Part shown: positions 23,072 through 36,247 of the stretch, piece after piece | Layout: the number at the start of each line of letters is the position of its first letter | Numbering within the stretch: position 1 is the first letter of the stretch | Assembly: GCF_000208745.1 (NCBI RefSeq) | Contig: NC_030854.1 | Span: 28,125,624 to 28,189,623 of the forward strand | Direction: 5' to 3' | DNA: 64,000 nucleotides | Source of the DNA: Theobroma cacao | Taxonomy: Eukaryota; Streptophyta; Magnoliopsida; Malvales; Malvaceae | Notes under the pieces: model-generated | What the model saw: the letters and a program-made list of their open reading frames with translations, nothing else | The model's database searches: none | What the model was told of the DNA's origin: nothing | Program-made: the position numbers and the translations under genes

Positions 23072-26000
23072 TACATTTTCAATGGTTATGAACTGTGCAT
23101 TAAAAAATCAACTCTTGCAGTTGATGATAACAGGTTCGTAACGGATTTTTCTGTAAGCTCTAAATGTCTAGAAGAATGATCAAAGGATTCAAAGCATTAG
23201 TCATGCTTGAATTGGCGTTATGGGGAATATATTATTTGTCTTTTGAAGTTTTCCATAGAATGAAGTATTTCAATTCACCAGAGACGATCATGTATATGCA
23301 ATATATCCCTGTTTCCAACTTCTTGTTGGGCATGAGCATAAGCCTTTGAATATGCCAATGTCTCTGTGACTCCTTTTGTTGCTAAATTGGTGAATTATCT
23401 ACAATATGTAGGGAGAAGGTATGATCACAAGTTGTTTTGCTCTTGTACGTACCGTCTCTGAATTGTGATGGTGTAACACAATTGGAGGATCTTAGGCTGA
23501 CTTTTCCTTGAACTGCAGGTAGAGAATCAAAGAAGAGCCCTTAAGCATTCATTATGGACGCAATTTCGAGCATGCAGAGAGAGCTATCATGTGTCTTTAA
23601 GGGTTGCTTTTAATCGTTTCATTTACTGGTGGAAATGCGGCAAGGTCTAGATTGGCAGGTTAACGTTTCTTTCATCAGCAGACTGCTAGCAACTCTATAC
23701 ATGGAGAGTTGAAGAAAGCTCAGATTCCTGTTAGGGATGTGACTGAATAGCGGTATAGCAAGGCAAGAATACCTTAATTATGTGTGTAATTGAAGCAGCT
23801 GTAAATCATTTCACAAACCTGGAGCTTCCTCTTCTGTGTGTAATCAAAAGCTCTGTCTGCATGGTTTTGTTACTCTTTTGATATAAAAAAAAAAAAGAAA
23901 AGAAAAGAAAATTGTAGATATTCCTTCCTAGTTACTTTCTACTACGCAATGACTTTGTTTATTACACCTCCCTGAGTTTTACCATGAAGAATTCAACTTA
24001 TTTGAAGCAATGACAATGAGTGCACCTTCTTGGAAGAGTTAAGAGTTGGTTTTGGATTTAAATAATTTTTCCACATCTGATACGCTATGTCCTGCGTACG
24101 CGTACGCCCTTCAAAACTATGCTGCTATCACAATTTTTATATCAAATCATTAGAATCTATAATTAATTCAGTTTAATTCAAATAATAAAGAAAAAAACAT
24201 AATATTTAAAAAATTTTCTAAACTATTTTAAAAAGTTACATAAATCTTAATTTTTTATTATGTTTAATTAAATTTTTATATTTTTATTTTTATCAGATAA
24301 ATATTTTATAATTAATTAATAATATTAATAAAAATATTATTTATTATTTTATATTCATATGACTATTAATGTAACGGTAAAAAAAATACAATATGATCGT
24401 ATTGTTATTTTTTATGATTATGATGCGTTAGTTTATTTAGTCATATATATATATAATTTAAAATAAAATTTAAAATTTTATTAAATTTTTATAAATATTA
24501 ATTCTTTTATATTTAATAATTTAAAAGATACGAATCTCATATTATTAAAAAAATAAAAAAAATATTTAAAAGACATGTCCTCTGCACGAGAACATGTACC
24601 GGTAAGTTTCGGCCCGTGAGATAGATAATGTAAATAAAAACTATTTAAAAGTAAAGTATGATTCGAGAAAGGGATTAAATCCAGAGAAGACTGGAATCCC
24701 TACCCTCACCGTATTAAGCCTTGAAGGCTACCACTGTCGCTTAATCGAAAGAGAGAAACGTGAGCGTATCTGAGAATCCAAAATCCAAAAATGAATCGAA
24801 ACAAGTTTTAGAAAGAGAAGCCAAAAAATCCATTGCTTGTGTATACCGAAAAGTGCAATTCTCTCTTATTCCCAAGTAATTCATTCTTTGCTTTCTCTTC
24901 TCTTTTCTTTTACATTCCTTTCACGATCATTTATATTTCCTTTTCCCATTTCTTCCTTTTCTTTTATCATTTTCCCTTTTTCTCAATTCAACAGGTTCGC
25001 ATTTCAGCTTTCTTTTCTCTACTCAGCATTTTCTTTTTCTTTTTTTTTTTCCAATTTATATGCTAAGCGATTAAAATGTAACGTTTTCGTTTCTAATTTG
25101 TTTATATTCTCACAAATTTTAACTATACTTTCTGATTATTACTGCATTTTATCTAATCTTATTTAATCCGGTCTCTCTTGTTTATTTTTGGACATTTCTG
25201 CTATTTATATTGTGGATAGATATCAAATAATTACAAAAAAAAAAAAAAACCCATGATGCAATTAAGGGGAAACAAGGAAAACCAGAAAAAGAGAGTGCAA
25301 ACCTGGTTGTTAGTTGTTTAGGTGATAATATGGTCGATTTAATCGTGCAATAATAGAATCAGCATTGGTAATAATAGGAGAATCGTGCCGGTCTAGGTTG
25401 TTTCCATAAGATGCTAAGAGAGCAATAAGCATGAATGTGGCAAAAGGATGGTAATATTCATATATGATATCAAATTGAATAAATTTATGTTGTGTTAAAG
25501 TTCTCCACATCTAGCCTCTAGGGATATGACTTAAAGAAACTTTAGCGGTTGAAAGTAGCGTGAAAGAAAGTGAAATGATCATCCTGTTCTTCTGTTTTGC
25601 TTCTTGATGTTTTGCTAATTGCTTGGTATCTTAACTTTCTCTAAGTAAACACTTTCTTTTCTTTTATGGGAAAATTTTTCTTTAGTTATTCTGACATGGT
25701 ATTGAGTGGTATAAAGGAGGCTTGACTTGACAATGAACCTAATATGATTTTTGGCCAGGGTTCTCAGATTGACATGAAATTTTAAAGCTAACATTCAGTT
25801 CAGATCTTCAAACTGAGAATTGAACATTCCAAACTCAACAGTCAACCTAATTCGTTCTTTGGCTTGGCCCGTTCAGGTTGCCATGAATCTTATGGCCGAG
25901 AATGAGGTTAGGACAACAATTGAGCTAACACAAAATGAAGTTGCTTCATTTTTATTTCTGAGATAACTCTGTTGTCTGTATGTAATAAGATAGAGTAGTC

Positions 26001-26580
26001 TCTTGTACTGCTTTTATATAGATAATAATAAGAATAATTATTACTATTCAAAAAAATAATAATAAGAATAATTATTCTAGTGATTTGTTAAGTTGGGGAC
26101 AGGGAGGGAGGGGATTAACACTTTGGACCGCCCTTTGGAGGTAAGATGTGACTGGTATTAGGCTATTGCCTCAAACACTATAGAAGCAACTCTAAGAAAC
26201 AAATTTTCATGAAGTAATAGGTATCAATGATACTATTTTCATTAGCGCTCATTATCACAGCTTCTCTCTAAGAAGCAATGACCAAACCATTATCCCTAAT
26301 TGCCAAGATAAAACTGCAGGTCAAGGTATTGAAATACAAGTACTTCTTACTTATTTGACCTACTTATACTCCTGCCTGATGGTTTGAGCTTTATCATTCC
26401 TTGATTTGGCTGATACCTACCTATGATCTCTATGTAATGAAAAAAATGCAACTTGATTTGAAATCAATTATTATTGTTTGAGTCAGCTAATTGTTTGGTG
26501 GTATAACTTTGACATTTATGGTTATTGATTATTGGGTATTTAGCTCTCTGTACTGTGTTTGTTCATCAGGTTATTCCAAC
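23072..26580. other. Intergenic region with MurD 3' end and OTU 5' leader
   Basis: Up to about 23880 this is probably the MurD 3' untranslated region. 24100-24600 is very AT-rich with no gene. From about 24700 it becomes pyrimidine-rich and probably carries the first, non-coding exon of the OTU gene. The coding exon follows an acceptor at about 26569 (gttcatcag). The exact leader exon cannot be set without transcripts. Confidence 0.45.
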
Positions 26581-29266
26581 ATGATGGTTTGTTCTCCTAT
26601 CAGCACATGTGCAAAGAATGTTGTCCACTTGAGGGGCCACATGGGGAGCAGTCTCTGCAGTGTCATTTCCTGTCAGCCATCTAGTTCATGCTATTATTTT
26701 TCATACTCAGGACATCCCAAGACAAAATATACTGATCTTTCTGTTTCCTATACAACATCTGGTTCACCTGCTGTTGGCTACCGAGCATTTCAAGCAGGCT
26801 GCTTTCGCTCATCCAGGCGAAGTAGGAAATTGCAGTCACTAGTAGTTAAGGAATCAATTAGTGATAAAACAAAACAGAAAAGACAGCTTGAAATTTCTTG
26901 GCCTGGCCAAAGTATGAAAATGAAGTTTTTGCTACCCAAACAAGGAACACTTCAGAAATTCAAATGCACTGCAGGACCTATATCCTGGTCTCAAGGTTGT
27001 GCCTCTGTTGGCTTAGTTTTTGGTTTGTTGGTTTGTTATTCAAGTTCTGAACCAGTACATGCAGAAGCTGCTGGGGCAAAGGAGGATAAGCAAGATGACT
27101 GTGAGTCTTCTCATGCTAAATTCTCTCATGGGAAGAAAGTCTATACTGACTATTCTGTTATTGGTGAGTGGCAGATTACACCCTAGTACTCATATGGCCC
27201 AGTTCTGAAAGTACTTATGCCTAGTTATTAAATTTAAATTGGAGGTATTAGTTTAGTCACTTCCCTGAGCCCTACATTGTGCAGGAATACCTGGAGATGG
27301 AAGATGTATGTTCCGTTCTGTGGCTCATGGAGCTTGTTTAAGGTCTGGGAAATCAGCTCCAAGTGAGCACGTTCAGAGAGAATTAGCAGATGACTTACGG
27401 GCTAAAGTATATTCTTAATCTGCTTCCATAATCATTTTACTTTTTTTTTTTTGTTTTATAAAAAGCATATTTTACTTGTGATTGGTGTACTGATTTACTT
27501 GTAGAAAGAGCAGTACACCAATCACAAGTAGAATATGCCTTTTTACAACTTGCATGTGCTAAGTTTGCATTTTACTGAGTCCAAAGTGATGCTGGTTTCT
27601 TTACAAAATACATCTTCTGTGATAATTCCTTATCTAGTGGCACTGACAGATCTTTTTTGTTATGCATAATGCAGGCTTGTGTTTTCTGCAATATTTGTAA
27701 CTGTTGCTCCCCCTGATTTTTCTCATATTCTATTAAATTTTTCAGGTTGCAGATGAGTTCATCAAAAGAAGAAAAGAAACAGAATGGTAAGTCTTCTGAG
27801 GTTTAAGTTTGTTTGATTTTGTCAACATTTAGACTCATTTCATTGTCCCTTTTGCTCTCAGCTATTTTGTTGCCAGCAGAATTGTCTATCTATTGTTAAA
27901 TACTATGAAATGAAAGAAAGAAATCATTGACAGGAGTCATGTAGGTAACTCATTAAAGTTAATTTTCAGTTTAATGATGCCCCTTCTGAGATGAAGAACT
28001 TCTAAGTATTTTTATGGTTGTCTTATTCATGATGCGACCTTGCTTAGCAAACTTGAATATAGTAACCAAGCAGGTTACTCCTCAGAAGAGCATGAATTAA
28101 TTAACTTTGTAAATGAAAAATACTTGTCATGCCCTTTGGTCAAAAGCAGATGACACTCATATTATCAAGGGAAGAAATTGCTTTATTTAGGGTTTGTTTG
28201 GTAACCGTAAAATAAGTTGTTGAAGGAAATTTTTTTCTGTGTAATATATTTTACAAGAAAATTTAATATTTTCTATGGTTTGGATAAATTGTCGAAAATA
28301 TTTTCTGTTGTTTGTATCATCTTTTGGAAAATATTTGCCCCAAACGTTTAAGTACCGTTTTATTTTGAAGGAAATAAAAGATGCCGTTTATTATTTTAAA
28401 GGAAATAAAAAGTTGAAATCATGTCAAAGGCTAGGGATGACACAGCTGAGGACTTAGGGCTTTAGGGCTGGAGTTTTTTTTTTTTTTAACATGTCTTTTT
28501 TAGCATGGTGGAAATTGTCTTATGCTCCTTGAAAGCGCAAGACAATTTCCAAAGGGCGTAAGACAATTTCCGGAGTCAACAGGTCTTTTACCTGTTGACC
28601 TGTGAAACTTTCTCCCTTACAATTTCATTTTCAGTCATCCAAACACCATTATGTCTTGAACATGTTTTCTGGAAAAGCTTTTACTTCAAAACAAACACAC
28701 CCTTAGGTTTGATTTTTTCTTCAAACAAGTATCTCACGTCTTAACAATGCGAACAGGTTTGTTGAGGGAAATTTTGATGCCTATGTATCACAAATAAGGA
28801 AGCCACATGTGTGGGGAGGTGAACCTGAACTGTTCATGGCTTCTCATGTTCTACAGTAAGTCTTTGTCTATGTGTGTTTATTGAGCATGGTATAAGCAGG
28901 CGTCTGTTTCCTTGACCAAACAAATTTAATGCATAGAATTGTGAACATTACTATATAATACATATATTTTCTCCTAGTATATATGAGCATTTAAAAGAAC
29001 CTTTTCATGATGCATTGCATGGCAGATTTTACTTTTCTGTGTTCCTTATTTAAATCAATCAATGAATAAATATACCTATGACTGATGAAAACAGGATGCC
29101 AATCACAGTCTACATGTACGACAAGGGTGCTGGTGGCTTGATTGCCATTGCAGAGTATGGCCAAGAATATGGCACGGAAAATCCAATCAGAGTTCTCTAC
29201 CATGGTTTTGGTCACTATGATGCATTGCAGATGCCTGGAAGGAGGTCTGGTAAATCAAAACTTTAG
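26581..29266 (+). CDS. OTU-domain cysteine protease (deubiquitinase-like)
   Basis: OTU proteases remove ubiquitin from substrates. Five exons join in phase: 26581-27163, 27285-27406, 27746-27786, 28757-28855 and 29095-29266, giving 338 residues. The catalytic loop PGDGRCMFRSVAHG places Asp199 and Cys202; GFGHYDAL near the C-terminus gives the catalytic His322. The OTU fold occupies about residues 190-330. The first 190 residues are Ser-rich and basic, with a hydrophobic stretch near 140-158 (GLVFGLLVCYSSS) followed by an acidic linker. This could be a membrane anchor or part of a targeting peptide. The layout fits the plant OTU3/OTU4-type group, which I name from general resemblance. The start used is the first Met after the leader acceptor, MMVCSPIS; the second Met is one codon later. 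Intron 2 contains a strong hairpin. Confidence 0.88.
27461..27543. repeat. Near-perfect hairpin in OTU intron 2
   Basis: Left arm 27461-27492 and right arm 27511-27543 pair over about 32 bp with one bulge and one mismatch, around an 18-nt loop. The core tacttgtgattggtgtactg is matched by cagtacaccaatcacaagta. The arms could be the ends of a very small MITE or a small-RNA precursor stem. Confidence 0.85.
28188..28703. mobile_element. Putative MITE-like insertion in OTU intron 3
   Basis: The ends are imperfect inverted repeats: agggtttgtttgg on the left, and caaacacacccttag on the right, read in reverse as ctaagggtgtgtttg. Inside are ggaaaatattt motifs and a short hairpin, gtcaacagg...cctgttgac, near 28573-28600. 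There is no coding capacity. No convincing target-site duplication was found, so the borders are approximate. Confidence 0.5.
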
Positions 29267-32200
29267 CTTTAGATTCTGACTGGAAATAAATATTACAATT
29301 GATTTTCTAGAGCTATGCACATAGCATTGTATATTTGTATCATCTACATCAAAGATTTAACTATTTAGTTGCAAATTTCAATTCAAGATTAGTAATCTGT
29401 TGTTTGACATAATTCAAATTACTTTTCATCTTAAGTACTAGTCACAGTTGATCACCACCTTATCCACTCTTTTGAGGAATATTAGGAACAACATGGAATA
29501 TGAATGCCATGAAACTGTTGTTAAGAGTTGAACTGGAGGCACAGTGAAAGGGTTTAGCGGTTTGGCTAAATCATTATATGTGCTTGCTGCTACTGTGATT
29601 ACTAAGAAAGGGTATGGCAAATTTTTGGTGAAACAAACTGACCCATCTATCATAAAGGGGTAAATGGCACAACTACTTTCACCTTAAATTAGTTGGGAAC
29701 ACTTTATCTCTCAGCATATAACTTTTAAGGTTAAAGCTACAATAACCTTAGTAGAAAAGTTTGATTGTTTTTAGTGAATGCTTCGGATCCGGTTCAGGTT
29801 GGTTGGATTCCTTTTCTCCACACAAAAAAGTGTGACGGTTTTATTCCATAAAAATTGCCTTCGGCAAAGCTAACTTTTTATGCTTTCTTCTTATTGCCAA
29901 AGGGCAATTCGTGGCACCACATACATTTTCTGTTCTTATTATCATCAAAGAGGAAGAATCCCATTCACGTGGGACAAAACCCATTGGGGGGTAAAAGTAT
30001 CCTTTGCTTTTTCTTTTTTTTGTTTTTGCGCTAAAATTCGAATTAGGTGTATTGGGTTGCGGTAGTGCTCTCAGCACTTAAGCTATCTCTTGCAGCGGCA
30101 CTTGGGTCTTGCATCTGCATTCATTTTACTTTTGGGACTGTTATTTTCATCATCCTTGCCTGGTAAAGATCACAACCATTGAAAAGATGAAAGAAGAAAA
30201 GTTCAACATCATCATATTAAGTTGAATGTTAATAATGCAACAACTGAGCCACATAATTTTTGTTAAAATTCTAATCTTCTTAACTGATTCATGGAATTTG
30301 AATTTGGATGGTACTACACTTTCCTCTCACCCACTTTGTCAATTATTCAATCATTGCAACTTTTCATCAATTTTTTATTATTTTGCTTGAATTGAGGTTA
30401 AATATGTAGATATATTTTCAATTAAGGGTCAAGCGTTTTAATTGTAATAATTAAAGGTCAAATATTTTTAATTTTTTACAATTAAGAGTTAAGTTAATAG
30501 GTAGATGGAATATATATCACATGCGACAAAAAATCACGTGAGCTGATGACATGGTAGCTCTGAAAAATGTAATATTACATGTAATATTTTAAAATTTAAT
30601 TATTACATATCATGTTAAAAATTTAGTTATCACACATCTTGTTGAAAATTAAATTATCACACGTTATGTTGAAAATTTAATTATAACACTCCATATTAAA
30701 AATTTAAAATACATGTCCTAAATTAAAAGCATTTAACCTACACACATAAGACACTATTCATCTTAATTTTTAATTGTAAAGAACTAAAAATGTTAGGACA
30801 CTTTTTCAATTAAGGGCATTTAGTACTAATTTGAGCATTTAATCTATTATTTTTTTTATCAAGTAAATTTTTGAGTAATTGAGGATTTGAACTCATTATT
30901 TGAATAAATAAATATGAATATATATATTTATTTTTGAGCTAAATTTTCATGGGTGAACAACATGTATTTTTGATAGAAATAAAACCACCTATCATTAGAT
31001 GTAAATGGATGGAAATGAGTCGTTTCTTTTACCTTTTGTCTTGCATGAACAGTAACCACCAAGCATAATTTAAGGATATTGTAAGTATTTAATAATTCCA
31101 CAGTTCATGTGTTTATTGCCTCCAAGGTAGCAACTTGGGAAAAAGGCAGAAAAAGTTTATGTATTCTAATATTGAACAGCACATCCCTACATCTAAATGA
31201 TTAGTGTAGCTCTATAAGATTTGCTTGTACTCTGTCTGTCTATGTTGGGTGGCAATGGCAATGGCATTGGGGGAATTTGAAATTTGAAGTTCCACTTCCA
31301 CCTCAAATCGTTCTTTTTTTCAGATAAAGCCAAGCGGATAGTCTTGAGTATTAGTGTACAAACAGCAATGGGGCATACAAATTTCTACTTTTTATGGCTG
31401 TCGTATCCACTGGAAATTTTTTGAATAGCTGATGATGCTGATGGTGATCTAAATTTACGTAAAGGACCCTTTTTCCAAGTGGAAACTGAAAAGTGGGGGT
31501 TCGACTTCACAAGCAATGGGTCCTGCCCTGCCCTGCCTCAATGATTTTCTGACATTAACAAAGAGAGAGGTCTCTCGCCTCATCATCCACTTCACACTTT
31601 GAAGTTTCAAATGTCAATTTACTGAATAAATTTAATAAATAATATCCTCCAATACCTCTTTCTCAACTAATCGTCGTGGCCCTTTGCAGATACATCAAAA
31701 GACAAAAATATATTTGAAGTGAAGACATGGAACGTGATAGTATGATGCATCCATTGAAAGTTGAAACTTCTCTTTTGCCCCCTTCTTTCTTTTTCTTCTT
31801 GCAATTCAACTTTACATGATTTAGCTTAAAACTGATGCTAGTATTGTTAAATTTATTCAACACCCATTTTGAACTAAAATGGAAACATTATGATGTCTGG
31901 AATATAATCTCAACGATGGCAAGTTGCCATGGTTGTCAACCCCAAGATTGCCAGTTTTCAGCCATAGATGGATGATAGTACTATTACATACTTTGATTGG
32001 AAAAAACAGATAGTACTAATAGAACATACTTGAATTCCTAATTTCTAGTACTAAAAATACCAAAAACTGGATCCATCCTCTTTGTTTGTACGTGGTTGTA
32101 GGCTGCTTTGTAACAACAAATTGAAAATGTTTTCATTCAAACTGTAGTATTGAGGCAATCAAGAAAAGATAGAACAGCTTTTAATGTAATCATACAATTA

Positions 32201-32312
32201 ATAATGTTCTAGTTCCCATGTGATTAATGTCTTTGTCAGTGTTTTGAGTATAATGGTGAGGTGAGTTATGTCCAATAAACTAATAATTGTTTAAAATGTC
32301 TCCTCTCTATTG
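29267..32312. other. Intergenic region between OTU and LRR kinase genes
   Basis: About 3 kb with no supported gene. Open frames up to 78 codons show no domain. A tandem repeat is listed separately at 30593-30705. Much of 30400-30950 is AT-rich and repeat-like. Confidence 0.5.
30593..30705. repeat. Tandem repeat, about 27-bp unit, four degenerate copies
   Basis: Units follow the pattern aatttaattatcacac, then an atgttgaa-type ending, starting near 30594, 30620, 30647 and 30674. Each is AT-rich and 10 to 25 percent different from its neighbour by eye. Confidence 0.75.
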
Positions 32313-32320
32313 TATATAAA
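32313..32320 (+). promoter_or_regulatory. Candidate TATA box of the LRR kinase gene
   Basis: TATATAAA lies 234 bp ahead of the start codon, followed by a pyrimidine-rich leader. Position and sequence fit a plant core promoter; the transcription start is not known. Confidence 0.45.
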
Positions 32321-32553
32321 AAAAACTGGTCACAGAAATTCAAACTTTTGTACAAAGCCAGCCAAGTTACTCTCTCTCCGTTCTCCACCTCGAGAACTAC
32401 CCCCCCACTTTCAAACACATGAAAGAACTCTCCTCCTTCCTCTTCATCATCTTCTCCTTTGTTCTGCAGCTTCTCGTTGCATGAAACCAAAATCATGATC
32501 TCATGAAGCCTTAGAAAGACTGGCATTAGCAAAAACAAAACAGAAAAAAAAAA

Positions 32554-35500
32554 ATGGTGGTTGCATTTCTTAAAGTTGTTTCCTTTCTATTCTTCTTTAC
32601 TTCCCTGGTTTCCTCTCTAAACTCAGATGGTCTCTCTCTTCTTGCTCTCAGGGCAGCCATAGAATCTGATCCTACTAGTTCCCTTGATAAATGGTCTGAG
32701 TCTGACTCAACCCCATGCCATTGGCCTGGAATCGCCTGCACCCGCAACAGAGTCACCTCAATATTTCTTCCCAACAAAGAGTTAACCGGTTACATCCCAT
32801 CAGAACTCGGTCTTCTCGACACGCTAACTCGCCTGAGTCTCTCTCAAAACAACTTCTCAAAACCAATTCCTTCTCGTCTCTTCAACGCTACAAACCTTGT
32901 CTACATTGACCTTTCCCATAACTCACTCTCTGGCTCAGTTCCTCCACAAATAAAATCCCTCGAAAACTTAACGCACCTCGATCTTTCCTCCAACTCACTC
33001 AACGGGTCACTCCCTGAGTCACTTGTTGAGCTCAAGAGCTTGACAGGAACCCTAAACTTGTCTTGCAACAAGTTTTCAGGTGAAATTCCAGCTTCTTATG
33101 GAGAGTTTCCAGTGATGATAAGCTTGGATCTAAGGCACAATAATTTAACAGGGAAAGTGCCTCAAGTTGGTTCTTTGTTAAATCAAGGGCCCACCGCATT
33201 TTCAGGAAACCCTAATCTTTGTGGGTTTCCGTTGGGGAATCTTTGCCCGGAAGCTCAAAACCCGAGAGCTTTTGTAAACCCTGAAGAAAATCCTGAAAAT
33301 CCCAATGGTTTTAGGCCCACCTTTGATGATGGGAATGGAGAGAAACGGAAGGAGAAAAATGTGTCAGTGGCTGTTCCCTTGATCTCAGGCGTTTCGGTGG
33401 TGATCGGGGCGGTTTCGATATTTGTGTGGCTGTTTCGGAGAAAATGGAAGCCTGAGGAGGATAAAATGGGGAAAGAGAAAAAGGGGGAGGCGGTTGATGA
33501 GGAAGGGCAAAAGGGTAAATTCGTGGTGGTTGATGAGGGGTTTAATTTGGAATTAGAGGACTTGTTAAGGGCATCTGCGTATGTAGCGGGGAAGAGTAGG
33601 AGCGGGATAGTGTACAAAGTGGTGGCTGGGAGGGGATCTGGTACGGTGGGGAGTACGATTGTTGCAGTGAGGAGGTTGGGCGAGGGTGATACCACATGGA
33701 AGTTTAAGGAGTTTGAGGCTGAAGTAGAGGCTATGGGGAGGGTTAACCATCCCAATGTTGTCAGGTTGAGAGCTTATTATTATGCCAATGATGAGAAGTT
33801 GCTGGTTACTGATTTCGTCCGTAACGGAAGCTTGTATGCAGTATTACATGGTAACATTCCTCTCCTTGCATTGTTTTTCTTGCAATTGTCGTGCACTCTT
33901 GAAGTAGTTAGTGGCATTTTTTGACCCTAATTTGAATGATGGCAGTATTGGACATTGATTTGATGGGTCCCTTCCTCACTAACTATGTTTTTTGTCATAA
34001 AACATAAGTCAATCTTTTTGGAACTTACTTTGAACTTCAATCCTGCTTATGTTTTGCGATGACTTTACTTGCTGATACTTCCTTGTTAGCCCTGTGGATT
34101 TGGCTCTTATTTGTAGATTCAATTGCTGTTCCTTAGTAGTTTATAATCGTAGAAAGAAGATAACTATGAGTGCTTCAGTTTCAATTTTCTGCTCACCATT
34201 TATCTAGATGGAAAGAAAACCCCACAACTATTATCACATTAAAATACTGATAGGAGTTTTCATGTATGATAATGCTTTTGAGATATTTTGTTTATGTAAT
34301 TTCCACCGAGTACACAGAATTCTTGGTTTCCAATTATAGTGCTTAAGGCATTTACTTGGTTGAAATCTGTTTATCATTGGCTTAGTTTCATCTTCCCATC
34401 ATGATTCATGAGTTTCTGTATTTTGCATCGAGGATTATTAGCATAAACAGTCATTATTTTATCAGCCTACTGGCCTTGCTAATGCCTTACAAGTCTCACA
34501 ATCTATCTTTTTCAAGACAGCTTGTGTCTTGTAGAATGATTGCAAAAAATTACTGTGACAGCTAAACTAAAGGAGACTCGAGTTGTTTTCAAGCACCTAA
34601 ATTCTTGAGCTATTTAACAGTTTGGTGGGGTTTTGCTCCGCTTTTGCTAGAAATTTTGTTGGTCATTCTTGAAATTTCCTGAATTTATTTTCAGTACTAA
34701 GATGAACAAGAGAAAAGGACCGAACATTATGATAATTCCATGAAAGCTTTAGTGCTTTACCTACTTCAATGATAGGTAGGTGATATTCATTGTCACAGGC
34801 GTTTTCTTTTCTAACTTTTTCCAGTTGAGGGTGTAATCTGAAAACTGATTGGTGACAATCTGGGTGTTACCCATTCCTAACCTATACACACCCAATTAGA
34901 TAATAAAAATATAGATCCGATTTTGACCTTCTGGTGTTACTCATTTCGAATGACTTTTTGGGTCTTTTTAGAGAGTTTGTCCTCATTGGCCCTATATTAA
35001 CTCAGCCTTGGTTCACCTGTGACATATTTCTCTTGGTTTTTTCTTCCAGTATAGATTTATGTCTTGCTTGTCTTCTATTGGTGTCATTCAAGGACAAATA
35101 CGCATATTATGTTTTTTTTAAGTTTAGAACATTTATTCTGAATATAGTGGTCCAGCTGGTGTGCTGCTCATACACATTGAAGGACCAAAATTTACTGAAC
35201 AGACCCCATCAAGATGGCTGACAAGTGCATGATTTTTTATGCTTTGGATTTTTAGTTGATGAAATTTAACAAAAGGTGGACCACTGACACAATAATTGCC
35301 TTGTTATTATCATCTCAAGTGCATTCATATGTCAATTGCATTTGCATCTATCACGTTTTACTCAAAGAAATTCCCGTGAAAGTTCCATTCTTCAGCAGAT
35401 AGTTTGGTGTAACTCTGCAAGCAGTTTGCATGTGACCTGGTTCATGTATGATAAGTGAAAGGAAAATGAAAGAGATAAATGAAAAATGCTCTTTTTTTCT

Positions 35501-36247
35501 TATTTTCATCCAACAAGTGATTCCAGTTTGTTTTTTGTTTGATTATGGTAGAATGTCTGATAGCATAAGAACTGAAACAGCCATTTTAATGTGGTGTTCA
35601 ATCATGCAGAAGGGCCATCCAATAATTTGCCACCACTTCCGTGGGCTGCGAGGTTGAAAATTGTTCAGGGGACTGCAAGGGGTTTAATGTACATACATGA
35701 ATACAGCCCTCGAAAATATGTTCATGGCAACTTAAAGTCAACAAAAATCCTTCTTGACAATGAACTCCAGCCTTACATCTCTGGGTTTGGACTCACTCGT
35801 CTTGTCTCTGGGACCTTCAAATATGCCGGTTCAATAACCAAAAAGCTGAACCCAAACCAAACCATTGCAACCTCTGCAATGGGATCAAGAATTTCAACTC
35901 CTAATTCTTACCTGGCACCTGAGGCTCGAGTATTTGGAAGCAAGTTCACTCAGAAATGTGATGTCTACTCTTTTGGAATTGTGCTATTGGAGATTTTAAC
36001 AGGGCGGCTGCCTGATGCTGGACCCGAAAATGAGGACAAGGGATTGGAAGGTCTTGTGAGGAAAGCATTCCGAGAGGAGCGTCCCTTGTCTGAAATCATA
36101 GACCCAACACTACTAACGGAAGTTTATGCCAAGAAGCAAGTGGTTGCGGCATTTCACATTGCTCTCAATTGCACAGAACTGGATCCAGAGCTGCGCCCTA
36201 GGATGAGAATTGTGTCTGAGAGTCTTGATCGGATTAAATCGCGGTGA
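32554..36247 (+). CDS. LRR receptor-like kinase, probable pseudokinase (LRR-III type)
   Basis: A plasma-membrane receptor-like protein. Exons 32554-33850 and 35610-36247 join in phase to give 644 residues, with a 1.76-kb intron inside the kinase domain. Residues 1-21 are a signal peptide. The N-terminal cap holds the pair of cysteines in TPCHWPGIAC, followed by about five or six leucine-rich repeats to about residue 215 (LTHLDLSSNSLNGSLPESL, FSGNPNLCGFP). A membrane helix lies near 272-290, followed by a basic stop-transfer RRKW. In the kinase domain the usual motifs are changed: the beta-3 lysine motif reads VAVRRL (Arg for Lys), HRD reads HGN near 471, and DFG reads SGF near 489. The APE region (YLAPEA) and CDVYSFGIVLLEILTGR are intact. 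It resembles Arabidopsis At1g66830-type 'probable inactive' kinases, so it likely signals as a scaffold or partner. The family is sure; catalytic death is inferred. Confidence 0.92.

Noticed and set aside
24837..25166. 109-codon Phe/Ser-rich frame
   Set aside because: It comes from a polypyrimidine stretch that fits the OTU gene's leader and intron.
33255..33755. 166-codon minus-strand open frame in the LRR kinase gene
   Set aside because: It is antisense to the membrane and kinase region of a clear gene and has low-complexity Ser/Thr/Pro composition.
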